The translations under genes were made by a program, and so were the position numbers. The notes beneath the pieces were generated by a model. The model did not search any database. It saw nothing but the letters and a program-made list of their open reading frames with translations, and was not told where the DNA came from. From assembly GCA_016222945.1 (NCBI GenBank), contig JACRPY010000006.1, forward strand, positions 310,001-374,000: a stretch of 64,000 bases of DNA, given 5' to 3'. This document shows positions 55,056 to 63,601 of this stretch, piece after piece (the stretch's first letter is position 1; each line of letters opens with the position of its first letter). This DNA comes from Methanobacterium sp. (GTDB lineage: Archaea > Methanobacteriota > Methanobacteria > Methanobacteriales > Methanobacteriaceae).

Positions 55056-55604
55056 TTATCCTTTATATATTCCCATAAGTTCTAAATAGGATTTTCTTTC
55101 AAATCCATCTTCAATACCAATTTTTTTGTATATTTCAAATATTTCCTCAATGATCTCTTCAAACTCTTCCCCTTCAGCAGCTTCTTTTTCTATTTCAACA
55201 AATTTACCTACTTTAAATACATTGTCCAACGATATAATAAACTCATTAAACATATAGGTTGTTCTTTCTTTTTCAACATCTGCAACAGGTTTGAATCCGA
55301 GGTTTTCTAATATAGAACTCATTTGTTGGAAGTTTTCTACATTAACTTCTAATTCTTTTCGTGTTTTACTCACATCATCCATTTTAGCGCCTTTATATGT
55401 GAGAATTATTTCTGATTTCCCATCAGTAGTAGTATTTCTTATTCTTAAAGCTTCATCAGTTATTTCAAAATCTCTATAGTTTGGATTATTAAAATAAGTG
55501 TCTTTTTGATGTTCAAATTTTGTTTTTATTGCATTAATTTCTTCTAATTTTCTTTTAACATCATTAAAATTTTTTGCATGTGCTTTAACTTCTACTTCTA
55601 TCAT
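55056..55604 (-). CDS. CYTH-domain protein (CyaB/class IV cyclase-like)
   Basis: The 182-residue protein opens with MIEVEVKAHA, the ExExK signature of the CYTH triphosphate tunnel. The sequence continues with RIRNTTTDGKSEIILTYKGA, KTRKELEVNV, the paired Arg in EKERTTYMF, and FVEIEKEA. In archaea such proteins may be triphosphatases (for example thiamine triphosphate or polyphosphate) or adenylyl cyclases; the sequence alone does not decide. GGCGAT precedes the start. It stands alone. Confidence 0.9.
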   Translation of the reverse strand: MIEVEVKAHAKNFNDVKRKLEEINAIKTKFEHQKDTYFNNPNYRDFEITDEALRIRNTTTDGKSEIILTYKGAKMDDVSKTRKELEVNVENFQQMSSILENLGFKPVADVEKERTTYMFNEFIISLDNVFKVGKFVEIEKEAAEGEEFEEIIEEIFEIYKKIGIEDGFERKSYLELMGIYKG

Positions 55605-55686
55605 ACAATCGCCACATTTTTTAATTTATATAATCATTTTAATTTTAAAGTATTTATTTAGAAAATTAGAGTTAATGGATATTTAA

Positions 55687-56082
55687 TTATTGGTAAAAAC
55701 GGGAAATATATGATTTTGCATCATTTATTTGTATTAAATATTCATCTATTGCATATTCTATTGACTCATAAGAGGCAATTCTTAAATCTCTTTCATCAAT
55801 TAATTTCCTTTTTTCTTTAATCTTATCTTGTACAGATTTCTGTCGGTTATACAAACCCAATACCTTAGAAGATTCATTTATTTCTTTTATTCGCTCAATA
55901 TATTCCATTCTAAGGGTTCTAATATCCATGCGAATGTTATGTCTGATTTTTTCTAAAACTCTTTCAATTGTATATAATTTATCAGATAAAATAGAAGCTT
56001 CATCAACATTTTCTATGTCAATGATCATGCCTTCAATACCCAGCTCTTGAATTTGTTTTTCATAAAATTTTGGACTTATCAT
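55687..56082 (-). CDS. Coiled-coil protein, paralogue of the 16854-17309 gene
   Basis: The frame can open at GTG 56091, but ATG 56082 fits the GTGA site better. The product of about 131 residues opens with MISPKFYEKQIQELGIEGMI. Helical segments follow (VLEKIRHNIRMDIRTLRMEY, ESIEYAIDEYLIQINDAKSY) that align in order with the protein at 16854-17309. An LGLYNRQKSV linker matches the LGIISIGKEL linker there. It is cytoplasmic, rich in Lys and Glu, and of unknown function. Confidence 0.8.
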   Translation of the reverse strand: MISPKFYEKQIQELGIEGMIIDIENVDEASILSDKLYTIERVLEKIRHNIRMDIRTLRMEYIERIKEINESSKVLGLYNRQKSVQDKIKEKRKLIDERDLRIASYESIEYAIDEYLIQINDAKSYISRFYQ

Positions 56083-56091
56083 GATCTTCAC

Positions 56092-56412
56092 AAGGGTATA
56101 TTTTTGAGATTTTTAAGAAACATATATAAATAAATTTTATCTATTATAAATATTGTTGAGAAATCTATATTGAAATAATAATTTAGATACATTAAACAAT
56201 GAAAAACAATAAATACTAATTAATAGTGATTAAGTTAAAGCTACGTTTTTGAATATATTATTATTTCAAAAAAGGTATTTTATGATTTTATACAGGAATT
56301 ATGTCCTGTGATCCTATTCAAAATACATAAAACAGTTTTTTAATGTAAATTGACAACAATTTAATATAAAAATACATTAATTATAATGAATTAAAATCGT
56401 GGAGGAATATGC
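56092..56412. other. Intergenic gap with the TBP promoter region
   Basis: No gene is seen. A TATA-like ATATAAAAAT lies at about 56363-56372, roughly 45 bases before the TTG start of the TATA-binding protein gene. It could be that gene's own promoter. Confidence 0.4.
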
Positions 56413-56958
56413 TTGTCGGATGTACCAATCAAAGTTGAAAATATTGTTGCTTCTGCAACCCTAGGGAAGTCAATACAACTTCCTAATGTAGCCCCGGCAC
56501 TTGAAGGTGTCGAATATAATTTAGAACAATTCCCAGGACTTGTTTACAAACTTAAGGAACCTAAAACTGCAGCACTAATATTTGGATCAGGAAAATTAGT
56601 GTGCACTGGTGCAAAATCCATTGAAGACTCTATTAAAGCTATTCATATAGCTGTAGATAAAATGAGAGACCTTGACCAGGAGATACCAAAAGAATTTGAA
56701 ATTAAAATACAGAACATAGTTGCTTCTGCAAATCTTGGAAAAACTTTAAATCTGGAGGCAGTAGCCTTAGATTTAGAAAACACAGAATACGAACCAGAAC
56801 AGTTCCCAGGTCTTGTTTACAGACTTGAAGATCCTAAAGTAGTATTACTATTGTTTGGTTCTGGGAAAGTAGTATGTACTGGTGCAAAAAGCTTTGATGA
56901 TGCCCAGCTTGGTGTTGAAAAAACGAAAGAAAGATTAGAAGAATTGGATTTAATCTAA
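56413..56958 (+). CDS. tbp: TATA-box-binding protein
   Basis: This 181-residue protein is two direct repeats of about 90 residues that form the saddle. Each contains an IVASA(T/N)LGK segment, an EQFPGLVY(K/R)L strand and an FGSGK(L/V)VCTGAKS strand (repeat 1 about 7-90, repeat 2 about 98-178). It binds promoter TATA boxes and recruits TFB and RNA polymerase. It starts at TTG seven bases after GGAGG; the ATG overlapping at 56409 is out of frame. It lies 32 bases before the serB-type gene. Confidence 0.97.
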   Translation: MSDVPIKVENIVASATLGKSIQLPNVAPALEGVEYNLEQFPGLVYKLKEPKTAALIFGSGKLVCTGAKSIEDSIKAIHIAVDKMRDLDQEIPKEFEIKIQNIVASANLGKTLNLEAVALDLENTEYEPEQFPGLVYRLEDPKVVLLLFGSGKVVCTGAKSFDDAQLGVEKTKERLEELDLI

Positions 56959-56990
56959 ATCCTTCAATTAGATTTAATATCGGTGATCTT

Positions 56991-58484
56991 TTGATTAAAC
57001 TTATAGCCTTTGATCTTGATAATGTATTGATAGACGGTGAAGCCATTGACGAAATTGGCAAACTAGTTGGAATAGAAGACAAAATAGCAGAAATTACAAA
57101 AAAAGCCATGGAAGGAGAATTGGATTTCGAAACAGCCCTTAAAGAAAGAGTAACTTTACTTAAGGGTGCTTCAGTGGACGATATTAAAAATGTAATTGAT
57201 GATATTCCCCTTATGGAAGGGGCCAAAGAAACAGTTGGGGAGCTTAAAAAGAGAGGATATAGGATTGCAACTATAAGCGGTAGTTTTGAATTTATTGCCA
57301 ACCGCATGAAAAATGAATTAGATCTTGATTATACATTTGCAAATGTTTTACACGAAGAAGACGGTTTTTTAACCGGAGAAGTAACTGGACCTCTTGTAGG
57401 TGGTTCAAAAGCAGATGTTTTAAAAGAAATAATGAAAACAGAAAATTTATCTGCAGATGAATGCGCAGCAGTTGGCGATGGAGCAAATGATATTTCCATG
57501 CTTGAACTGGCTAAATTAGGTATAGCTTTCAATGCAAAGCCCGTTTTAAGAGAAATTGCAGATGTAATAATTGAAAAAAGAGATTTAAGAGAATTATTAG
57601 AATTATTTGAAGTAAATAATAAAGATGTAGATAATAAAGAGGTTTCTAAATTGCCTGAAGAAGATAACTTTGACGAACTCCTAGCTGAAAAAAGAACACT
57701 TGAAAAGAAACTCAGTGATCTTACAAAAGAACGTGATAAATTAAATGACGATGCAAAATCACAAAGAGAAATAAGAGACGAACTTAATGCAAGTATAAAG
57801 GATAATCTGAATACTGCTATTAAATACAGGGATAAACGTGACAAAATTAATGTCGAAGTTAAAAAATATAAAAAACTTCGAGATGAAACCAATGAAAAGC
57901 TTAAAAGTGTGGAATGGGCATCTGGAAAGAGAGATATAATAAATATCGAAAATGAAATCAAAAAACTTGAAAAAACCATAGAAACCAGAGTACTGGACAT
58001 AAGGAAAGAAAATGAATTGGTTAAAAAAGTTACTGATTTAAGTAAAAAACTTCAGGATATGCATCAAGATGAAAAAATTCAAAAAGAAGCAATAGAGCTT
58101 AAAGAATTATCAGAATCATATCATGCTAAAGTTGTGGAGTTTTCAGATGAGGCTCAATCTACACACGAAAAAATGATTGAATACTTCCATAAAATAGACG
58201 AAATAAGAAATAAGGCTGATGAGGCTCATAATACGTTTATGGAAATAAGGAATAATGCATCTGGCAAACATGATGAAGTAAAGGAAGTTTTAGGCCATAT
58301 ACGTAAAATAAACAAGAAATTAGATAAAGTTAGGTCTAAAAAACGAAATATTGAAACTGAAGCAAGCAATAAAAAGAATGCTAAAGAAAAAGAGCATGCA
58401 GAAGACATATATCAGAAATTTAAAGATGGTAAAAAGTTAAACACAGATGAACTGTTGCTTCTTCAAAAACATAATGTTATTTAA
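56991..58484 (+). CDS. serB: SerB-like phosphoserine phosphatase with long coiled-coil C-terminus
   Basis: Residues 1-205 are a HAD phosphatase of the SerB type: FDLDNVLIDGE (nucleophile and acid Asp), the motif-2 Ser in ATISGSFEFIA, and motif 4 VGDGANDISMLE. Residues about 220-497 form a long, highly charged coiled coil broken by short gaps (EKRTLEKKLSDLTKERDKL, KYRDKRDKINVEVKKYKKL), similar to an archaeal coiled-coil family that also occurs alone. It starts at TTG after GGTGAT. Phosphoserine hydrolysis is likely; the role of the coiled coil, perhaps RNA or ribosome contact, is unknown. It follows tbp closely. Confidence 0.88.
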   Translation: MIKLIAFDLDNVLIDGEAIDEIGKLVGIEDKIAEITKKAMEGELDFETALKERVTLLKGASVDDIKNVIDDIPLMEGAKETVGELKKRGYRIATISGSFEFIANRMKNELDLDYTFANVLHEEDGFLTGEVTGPLVGGSKADVLKEIMKTENLSADECAAVGDGANDISMLELAKLGIAFNAKPVLREIADVIIEKRDLRELLELFEVNNKDVDNKEVSKLPEEDNFDELLAEKRTLEKKLSDLTKERDKLNDDAKSQREIRDELNASIKDNLNTAIKYRDKRDKINVEVKKYKKLRDETNEKLKSVEWASGKRDIINIENEIKKLEKTIETRVLDIRKENELVKKVTDLSKKLQDMHQDEKIQKEAIELKELSESYHAKVVEFSDEAQSTHEKMIEYFHKIDEIRNKADEAHNTFMEIRNNASGKHDEVKEVLGHIRKINKKLDKVRSKKRNIETEASNKKNAKEKEHAEDIYQKFKDGKKLNTDELLLLQKHNVI

Positions 58485-58608
58485 TTCATAATTTGAATTA
58501 AAAAGCATTAATATTCTCTTTTTTTTAAATAAACTATTGATTTTATTTTCTTTTTAAATTAATATTTAATAAGTATACTAATTCAAAATACATGTTGTGG
58601 TTGTTTAA

Positions 58609-59445
58609 TCAACTTTTATTTAAAGATGATAAGAGATCCATTGTAACTGTTTCTGCAGATTTATCATTTAATTTTTTAAATAGTTCAATGGCCTTTCTAA
58701 AGTTTGAACTTACTTTTGCCATATCTCCAAGCACAAAATCCACTGTTCCAATTAAAACCAGAGAAATAGCTTCTCCTTTCTCATCTCCTAACATGTCAAA
58801 AATTTTATATGCATTATCAAAATATTTAAGTGCTGCACTAGTTTTTTCATTTTTAAGGGAAACATCTCCCATTATAAGCAATGATATAGCTTCTCCTTTC
58901 ATATCGCCTATGTCACGGGACGTGTTGAAGATTTCCTGCAGTTCTTCCATTGGATCTTTGGCTTTAATATATATTTCATAAGCACGTGCTGATTCAAGCA
59001 ATTTTATGACATTATCTATTTTATTTCCAATTTCTACAAAATCTGGGCTGTAATCTTCTTCAGCTGAAATTTCAGAGGGAAAGTCATCTTCTTCATATTT
59101 ATCTTTTTCGGATTTTGCAGAGTCCATAGCATCTTGAATATCCTCTACTTCCCTTATTTTTTCTAACATATCTGCTTTGAGGGATGATCTAATAGAAGTA
59201 TATGCTTTATATGCATCATTATAATATTTTAGAGCTGTATGGGTTTCACGCGTGCTGAGGTACGTATCTCCGATTAAATCTAATACAAAAGCTTCTGCTT
59301 CGCCATTTTCAAGTTCCCGATATATTTCAAGTGATTTATTTAGATTTTCAATAGCATAATCAAAATCTTCTTCTTCATTGTATAACATTCCCAGATTCAT
59401 AAAGGTTTCAGCTTCAGTTTCCTTGCATAACTGGATTTTTTCCAT
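58609..59445 (-). CDS. TPR repeat protein (start probably upstream at CTG 59514)
   Basis: This 278-residue frame is made of TPR units, for example AETFMNLGMLYNEEEDFDYA, SALKYFDNAYKIF-like and AISLVLIGTVDFVLGDMAKV, in two blocks split by an acidic linker (about 100-135). The first ATG (59445) lacks a ribosome site. The frame extends 23 codons to a CTG (59514) eight bases after AGGAGG. Those codons read as a helix (FDILKKKEHSVEHYMEKI) that fits the repeat structure. It is the last gene of the roadblock-GTPase-KaiC island and may bind those proteins. Confidence 0.85.
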   Translation of the reverse strand: MEKIQLCKETEAETFMNLGMLYNEEEDFDYAIENLNKSLEIYRELENGEAEAFVLDLIGDTYLSTRETHTALKYYNDAYKAYTSIRSSLKADMLEKIREVEDIQDAMDSAKSEKDKYEEDDFPSEISAEEDYSPDFVEIGNKIDNVIKLLESARAYEIYIKAKDPMEELQEIFNTSRDIGDMKGEAISLLIMGDVSLKNEKTSAALKYFDNAYKIFDMLGDEKGEAISLVLIGTVDFVLGDMAKVSSNFRKAIELFKKLNDKSAETVTMDLLSSLNKS

Positions 59446-59511
59446 GTAATGCTCAACAGAATGTTCTTTTTTCTTTAAAATATCAAATATTCCTATAAAA
59501 AGAAGATATTT

Positions 59512-59528
59512 CAGGTTCTTCGCCTCCT
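59512..59528 (-). promoter_or_regulatory. AGGAGG ribosome site with apparent CTG start
   Basis: On the minus strand AGGAGG is followed by eight bases and CTG, in frame with the TPR gene. No ATG, GTG or TTG precedes the internal Met. The site lies at the end of the upstream gene, as expected for an operon. Confidence 0.55.
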
Positions 59529-59531
59529 ATT

Positions 59532-60023
59532 TCATGGATTTTCTAAATATGTGGTGCATACGCCTTTTGGTTGGCTTGGTGGGTCTGCTTTAAGTGTATA
59601 TGCATAATCTACACCTGTTGCATTCTCAAGCATGGTGGCAAGGATGATGGATCTTAAGCATACTTGGGGCATAATATTGTTATTAACAAGTTCTTTGCAT
59701 GCGTTGGCACCGCAACCGGTTATTGCAATTGAAAAGGTGTTTTTATCTTTTTGAACAGTTATATCGCCTTTTTTTATAAAATCCATATCTTCTAAACATT
59801 TTACAATACTTTCTAAAGTATCTAATTTGTTTTCTCCATCGAAATCTATCTCGCACATTTTTTTTAGATGTTTAAGTATGAATTCTGTTGCATTCCACCC
59901 TATTCTTTTAGTGTAAGCTATATTATTTCCAAGTAACTCCTCACGGGTCTTTTCTATGCTGTAAATCCAACTGTTCATTAGAAGATAAAATAGTTCTGTT
60001 CTTTCAAATTTATTTTCACTCAT
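59532..60023 (-). CDS. Cys-rich protein of the signalling island, V4R-like (163 aa)
   Basis: The first 90 residues are helical. The C-terminal third carries ITGCGANACKELV, then PQVCLRSIILATML and GVCTTYLE. The spaced Cys residues recall V4R/4-vinyl-reductase-type ligand domains found in archaeal sensors, but the match is loose. The start overlaps the KaiC-like gene end by eight bases, so it is translationally coupled. It may be a small-molecule or metal sensor. Confident as a gene, weak on family. Confidence 0.75.
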   Translation of the reverse strand: MSENKFERTELFYLLMNSWIYSIEKTREELLGNNIAYTKRIGWNATEFILKHLKKMCEIDFDGENKLDTLESIVKCLEDMDFIKKGDITVQKDKNTFSIAITGCGANACKELVNNNIMPQVCLRSIILATMLENATGVDYAYTLKADPPSQPKGVCTTYLENP

Positions 60024-60765
60024 TTAACTCCTCTCCAATAATTATGCCGCTATCAGTGATTTCATAATGAGCTTTCTTTTTCTTTATTCCAATCATAGAT
60101 TCTATTGTTATAAATTCTCCGTCGAGTCGTATAATATTGTCCACATTTTCTTTAATCATCTCTTCGGTTTCAGGAGTGGCTACTCCTTCTGTATACATTA
60201 TAACTGATGTACCTCCTGCATCTTTTATACGTTTTATATAAGCTTTTAAAATCCGAATTACAAGTCTATCAGGATTAAATGCAAATGAAGTTGTAAGTGA
60301 ATCAAAAATTGATCTAAATTTAGGGGACTTTGAAAATACGAATCTGGTTCCTACTCCAACTTTAACCATTAAATCTGTGGGGTTATTGAGTGAAGATAAT
60401 TTATAAGTATTAGTATCAGAAATTTTACCTCTTGATAGCTTAGATAATGCATCTACTACGTATAATGTTTCTTTTTGCACGTACTGTTGTAAAAATAGAT
60501 TTAAATTCACGCCATTTTGATCTAATTGGCTTAAACCGTAATCTGTGAGTAGGTATAGGCATGGTTCATCTTTTTGTAGTCCACGGTACATGAATTGGTA
60601 GCAGAATATGGATTTACCTGTTTTTGGTGGTCCGTAGATGAGTGTGGCAGTGCTTTCTGGAATTCCACCTTCATCTGTCTTTTTATCCCAGGCTAATTCA
60701 TCAAATCCGGGAATCCCTGACTCAAGACGAGGAATTTCATCATCGCCTTTAAATGATACTTTCAC
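60016..60765 (-). CDS. KaiC-like RecA-fold ATPase (copy 2)
   Basis: This 249-residue, single-domain KaiC-like ATPase has the opening PRLESGIPGFDEL, Walker A YGPPKTGKSIFC (about 43-54), FMYRGLQKDEPCLYLLTDYG, a Walker-B-like hydrophobic strand TLYVVDALS and FRSIFDSLTT. The catalytic Glu pair after Walker A seen in true KaiC is absent. The GTG start shares one base with the stop of its paralogue (TAGTG). A 112-bp tract is identical to that paralogue. A signalling role alongside the GTPase is likely. Confidence 0.88.
   Translation of the reverse strand: MKVSFKGDDEIPRLESGIPGFDELAWDKKTDEGGIPESTATLIYGPPKTGKSIFCYQFMYRGLQKDEPCLYLLTDYGLSQLDQNGVNLNLFLQQYVQKETLYVVDALSKLSRGKISDTNTYKLSSLNNPTDLMVKVGVGTRFVFSKSPKFRSIFDSLTTSFAFNPDRLVIRILKAYIKRIKDAGGTSVIMYTEGVATPETEEMIKENVDNIIRLDGEFITIESMIGIKKKKAHYEITDSGIIIGEELNE
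60531..60642 (-). repeat. 112-bp tract identical to 61277-61388
   Basis: These 112 bases (the Walker A to TDYG region of the KaiC-like gene) are identical to 61277-61388 in the neighbouring paralogue, while the flanking coding sequence has diverged. This suggests gene conversion. Confidence 0.9.
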
Positions 60766-61484
60766 TAAATCTCCCTCTCTTTAATGTTAATACCTTCATC
60801 AGTAATTTCATAAGGAGCTTTTCTTTTCCCACAACCAACCATGGCTTCAATGCTAACATTTTCTCCATCAAATCTGATAATATTATCTACAAGAGCCTTT
60901 AGCATGGTTTCAATTTGTGGATCGGCTGATCCTTCTGTATATGTAATTATCAGCGTTCCGCCGGCTTCTTTTACACGTAGTATGTAAGCTTTTAGAACTC
61001 TTATAACCAGCATATCGTCATTGAACGCTAATAATGTGGTCATTGAATCCAGTAAAGATCTAAATAGAGAATATTTCTTAAATAAAAACTGTGTACCTGT
61101 TTTTAATTTAATCATTATTTCAGTGGGATTATTCACAGAAGAAGTTTTATAAGTTTCAGTTTCACTTATAGCAGTTTCTGAAATGCCTGAAGCAGTATCG
61201 ATTATGTATAACATTTCGTTTTGAATATATTCATCTAAATTAAAATTAAAATGCTTTGCATTTTGATCTAATTGGTTTAAACCGTAATCTGTGAGTAGGT
61301 ATAGGCATGGTTCATCTTTTTGTAGTCCACGGTACATGAATTGGTAGCAGAATATGGATTTACCTGTTTTTGGTGGTCCGTAGATGAGAGTGGTGGTATT
61401 TTCAGGTAATCCTCCAATTCCTGTTTTTTGGTCACTGGTTAATTCATCAAATCCAGGGATTCCAGACTCAAGACGAACTATCAT
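60765..61484 (-). CDS. KaiC-like RecA-fold ATPase (copy 1)
   Basis: This 239-residue paralogue of the previous gene opens with MIVRLESGIPGFDEL, with Walker A YGPPKTGKSIFC (about 33-44), LLTDYGLNQLDQNAKHF, the strand MLYIIDTAS and FRSLLDSMTTLLAF. The GGTGATTAA ribosome site overlaps the end of the GTPase-fusion gene, and the ATG abuts its stop. Single-domain KaiC-like ATPases are common in archaea and are thought to act as signalling or motility switches. The substrate is unknown. Confidence 0.88.
   Translation of the reverse strand: MIVRLESGIPGFDELTSDQKTGIGGLPENTTTLIYGPPKTGKSIFCYQFMYRGLQKDEPCLYLLTDYGLNQLDQNAKHFNFNLDEYIQNEMLYIIDTASGISETAISETETYKTSSVNNPTEIMIKLKTGTQFLFKKYSLFRSLLDSMTTLLAFNDDMLVIRVLKAYILRVKEAGGTLIITYTEGSADPQIETMLKALVDNIIRFDGENVSIEAMVGCGKRKAPYEITDEGINIKEREI
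61277..61388 (-). repeat. 112-bp tract identical to 60531-60642
   Basis: Partner of the tract in the downstream KaiC-like gene: the same codons at the same place in the fold, with no base differences seen over 112 positions. Confidence 0.9.
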
Positions 61485-62663
61485 TTAATCACCATATAAT
61501 AATCTTAAAAGGGCATCTAGTGCATCATTAACTCCTTTTTTCTCAGGTATAACTGCAGGAATTATGGGTATGTGTTCACCTAATTTCATTCTTTCCCTAA
61601 TTTCTTCGGGGGATAAAGCACCTTCGAGGTCTTGTTTATTTGCTATAACTACTTTGGGAATTGCTTCGGCTCTACATTTGCTTATCATTTCTTTTGCTCT
61701 TGCAAATGTTTGTGGAGCAGTGGAATCTACTACAATAAAGGCCCCAACAGCTTCTTTTGATAAAACATCAAGTATCAAATCAAAACGTTCCTGACCCGGT
61801 GTTCCAAAAATATCAGCATAGAATCCTTTATAATCCACATGTCCAATGTCCATGGCAATTGTTGTTGGAAACTCTCCAAGAGCTTGCTTGTCAACAGAAA
61901 CAGATGCTGTTGAAATTCCCTTTACAAAACTGGACTTTCCAGCATTGAATGGACCTGTAACAAGTATTTTGGGGATATATACTTTTACTCCTCCTGGCTG
62001 GAGAACAAAGAATAGAACCATGTTATCTGAAGGTTTAGTCCAACCTGCCTTTGCAACCATAAATCCTTGACCTATTATTACTCTTTCTTCAATAGATCTA
62101 AGCTGAACCACGCCATCCATGGCGTTTTTTATTTTATCAACCAATTCTTTTTCGTAGTCCCATTCAGTGAATATATATATCAATGTGACATTTTTTTCTT
62201 TTGCATATACATTCCATTTATTTACTGTTTCAATTGTATCATCATCGCCTAAATAATCTATAAGCATGGATAAATTATTTATTATCCCAATACCTTCGGG
62301 AATGTCGTTTATTGCCTTTAAAATAACTTCTTCTATCTGTGAATATTCATCTATGGAATATTTTCCTTGTGCAGGGGCTCCTATAAAAGTGGAACTTCCA
62401 TCCACAAAGAATGCTTGATCATTATCTACTTTTGTTTGCAGATCCCATCCATACTTGTTGAATTCATAAATAATAGTATCTGGATCTGCTACATTGGTAA
62501 AAATAAAACCTTTGTCTTCTTCTTCAAGTCGTCCATGGAGCATTTCATAACCAAATGTTTCACAGTCAACACCAGGATATGCGCAAAATAGCAAGGAATC
62601 TCCTTGGGGGACGCCTCCTCCCAGGAAATCATCCAATTTGGGAATGTAGCTTTTTTTTATCAA
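61485..62663 (-). CDS. Degenerate KaiC-like domain fused to a Ras/MglA-like GTPase
   Basis: The 392-residue protein starts at TTG. Residues 1-220 have a KaiC-like fold (KLDDFLGGGVPQGDSLLFC), but Walker A is broken (YPGVDCETF, no Lys). Residues about 228-392 are a small GTPase: G1 TGPFNAGKSSFV, G3 DIFGTPGQERF, G4 ANKQDLEG and a G5-like PAV. The GTPase resembles MglA/Arf-like archaeal GTPases, which usually pair with roadblock proteins, and one lies four bases upstream. It is probably a GTP switch with a built-in pseudo-ATPase platform. Confidence 0.88.
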   Translation of the reverse strand: MIKKSYIPKLDDFLGGGVPQGDSLLFCAYPGVDCETFGYEMLHGRLEEEDKGFIFTNVADPDTIIYEFNKYGWDLQTKVDNDQAFFVDGSSTFIGAPAQGKYSIDEYSQIEEVILKAINDIPEGIGIINNLSMLIDYLGDDDTIETVNKWNVYAKEKNVTLIYIFTEWDYEKELVDKIKNAMDGVVQLRSIEERVIIGQGFMVAKAGWTKPSDNMVLFFVLQPGGVKVYIPKILVTGPFNAGKSSFVKGISTASVSVDKQALGEFPTTIAMDIGHVDYKGFYADIFGTPGQERFDLILDVLSKEAVGAFIVVDSTAPQTFARAKEMISKCRAEAIPKVVIANKQDLEGALSPEEIRERMKLGEHIPIIPAVIPEKKGVNDALDALLRLLYGD

Positions 62664-62666
62664 TCT

Positions 62667-63044
62667 TTACATCTCCTTGAGTATTGTATCCACTTGATTT
62701 GCACGGGATTCCATTTCAAAGAGGATAAGTCCAAGTTGAGCGTCTATTTCAGTTAATGCGGTTAATATTGCTTTGTCTCCTGCAGGCATTAAAACTATGG
62801 TACCTTTTTCAGTCTTTACAGATATTTCTTTTACAAATCCGGTGTTCATTTGTCCTGATGCTGCTTCTGCAGCACCCATTATGGTTGAACACAGAGCAGA
62901 AAATATTCTAGCGTCAACATCGGGAGGAGTTCTTGAATTTATTAACAATCCCTCTTTTGAAACTATTCCACTAGCTTTGATCTGTCCGACCTGCATAAGG
63001 CCGGTAAGCACATCATCCAGTTTTTCTTTTTTTGTTTTTGTCAT
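62667..63044 (-). CDS. Roadblock/LC7 domain protein (MglB-like)
   Basis: The 125-residue protein is a single roadblock domain: LDDVLTGLMQVGQIKASGIV, LLINSRTPPDVDARIFSALC, GTIVLMPAGDKAILTALTEI, then a final helix. Such dimers bind Ras-like GTPases and often stimulate their GTP hydrolysis, as MglB does for MglA. Its GTPase partner follows by four bases. A GAGGTAAGG ribosome site is present. It is the first clear gene of the signalling operon. Confidence 0.92.
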   Translation of the reverse strand: MTKTKKEKLDDVLTGLMQVGQIKASGIVSKEGLLINSRTPPDVDARIFSALCSTIMGAAEAASGQMNTGFVKEISVKTEKGTIVLMPAGDKAILTALTEIDAQLGLILFEMESRANQVDTILKEM

Positions 63045-63053
63045 ATCCTTACC

Positions 63054-63281
63054 TCACGTACTTTTAGGCGAATATTCATATAAATTAATTTCCATAAGTT
63101 TAATTAGTTTATATGATAAATAACTTGGATAAAATTTAATTGGAGTCAAATAAACAAGTAAAAATGGATTTAAAGAGGTCAAATATTTATTATAGGTTTT
63201 AGGTAAAAAAAATAGGTAATAAATCAGCATCAAAGCTATTATAAATACAAATGAACATGTAACCTCTAAGTAAAGGCTCAT
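63054..63281 (-). CDS. Small membrane protein before the roadblock gene (75 aa)
   Basis: ATG 63281 follows a GGAG element; the frame is also open from 63326. The product has one clear hydrophobic helix (about 8-28) and a tail rich in Tyr, Leu and Lys. It ends ten bases before the roadblock start and may belong to that operon. No family is recognised. Confidence 0.45.
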   Translation of the reverse strand: MSLYLEVTCSFVFIIALMLIYYLFFLPKTYNKYLTSLNPFLLVYLTPIKFYPSYLSYKLIKLMEINLYEYSPKST

Positions 63282-63601
63282 TATAACATCATCTCCAAGT
63301 GAAATACTGCATTTGAATCTATTCATTTGGGTATATTACTATGATTTTGGTTTCATTAAAATTGGTTTAATGAAAATTATGATTGATAATTAATTTAATA
63401 CTCATTATATAAATCTCTTTAGTTTGTTATCAAATGACTAAAGAGACTTATATCTCAATACTTCTTAATTTGAATATATTTAATCCAATAATCTTGTAAT
63501 ATATATTTTGATAAACAATTGTTATTAGATTAGCATGAATTTGGAAAATTGGATTTAAAAAAAAGGTTAATAATTAAATTAGAGAAAATAAATATAAAAA
63601 A
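63282..63601. other. Gene-free AT-rich gap
   Basis: No coding sequence is seen. It should contain the promoter of the signalling island on the minus strand. Confidence 0.35.

Noticed and set aside
56409..56440. ATG at 56409 as the TBP start
   Set aside because: It is out of frame with TBP; the in-frame TTG at 56413 follows GGAGG at normal spacing.
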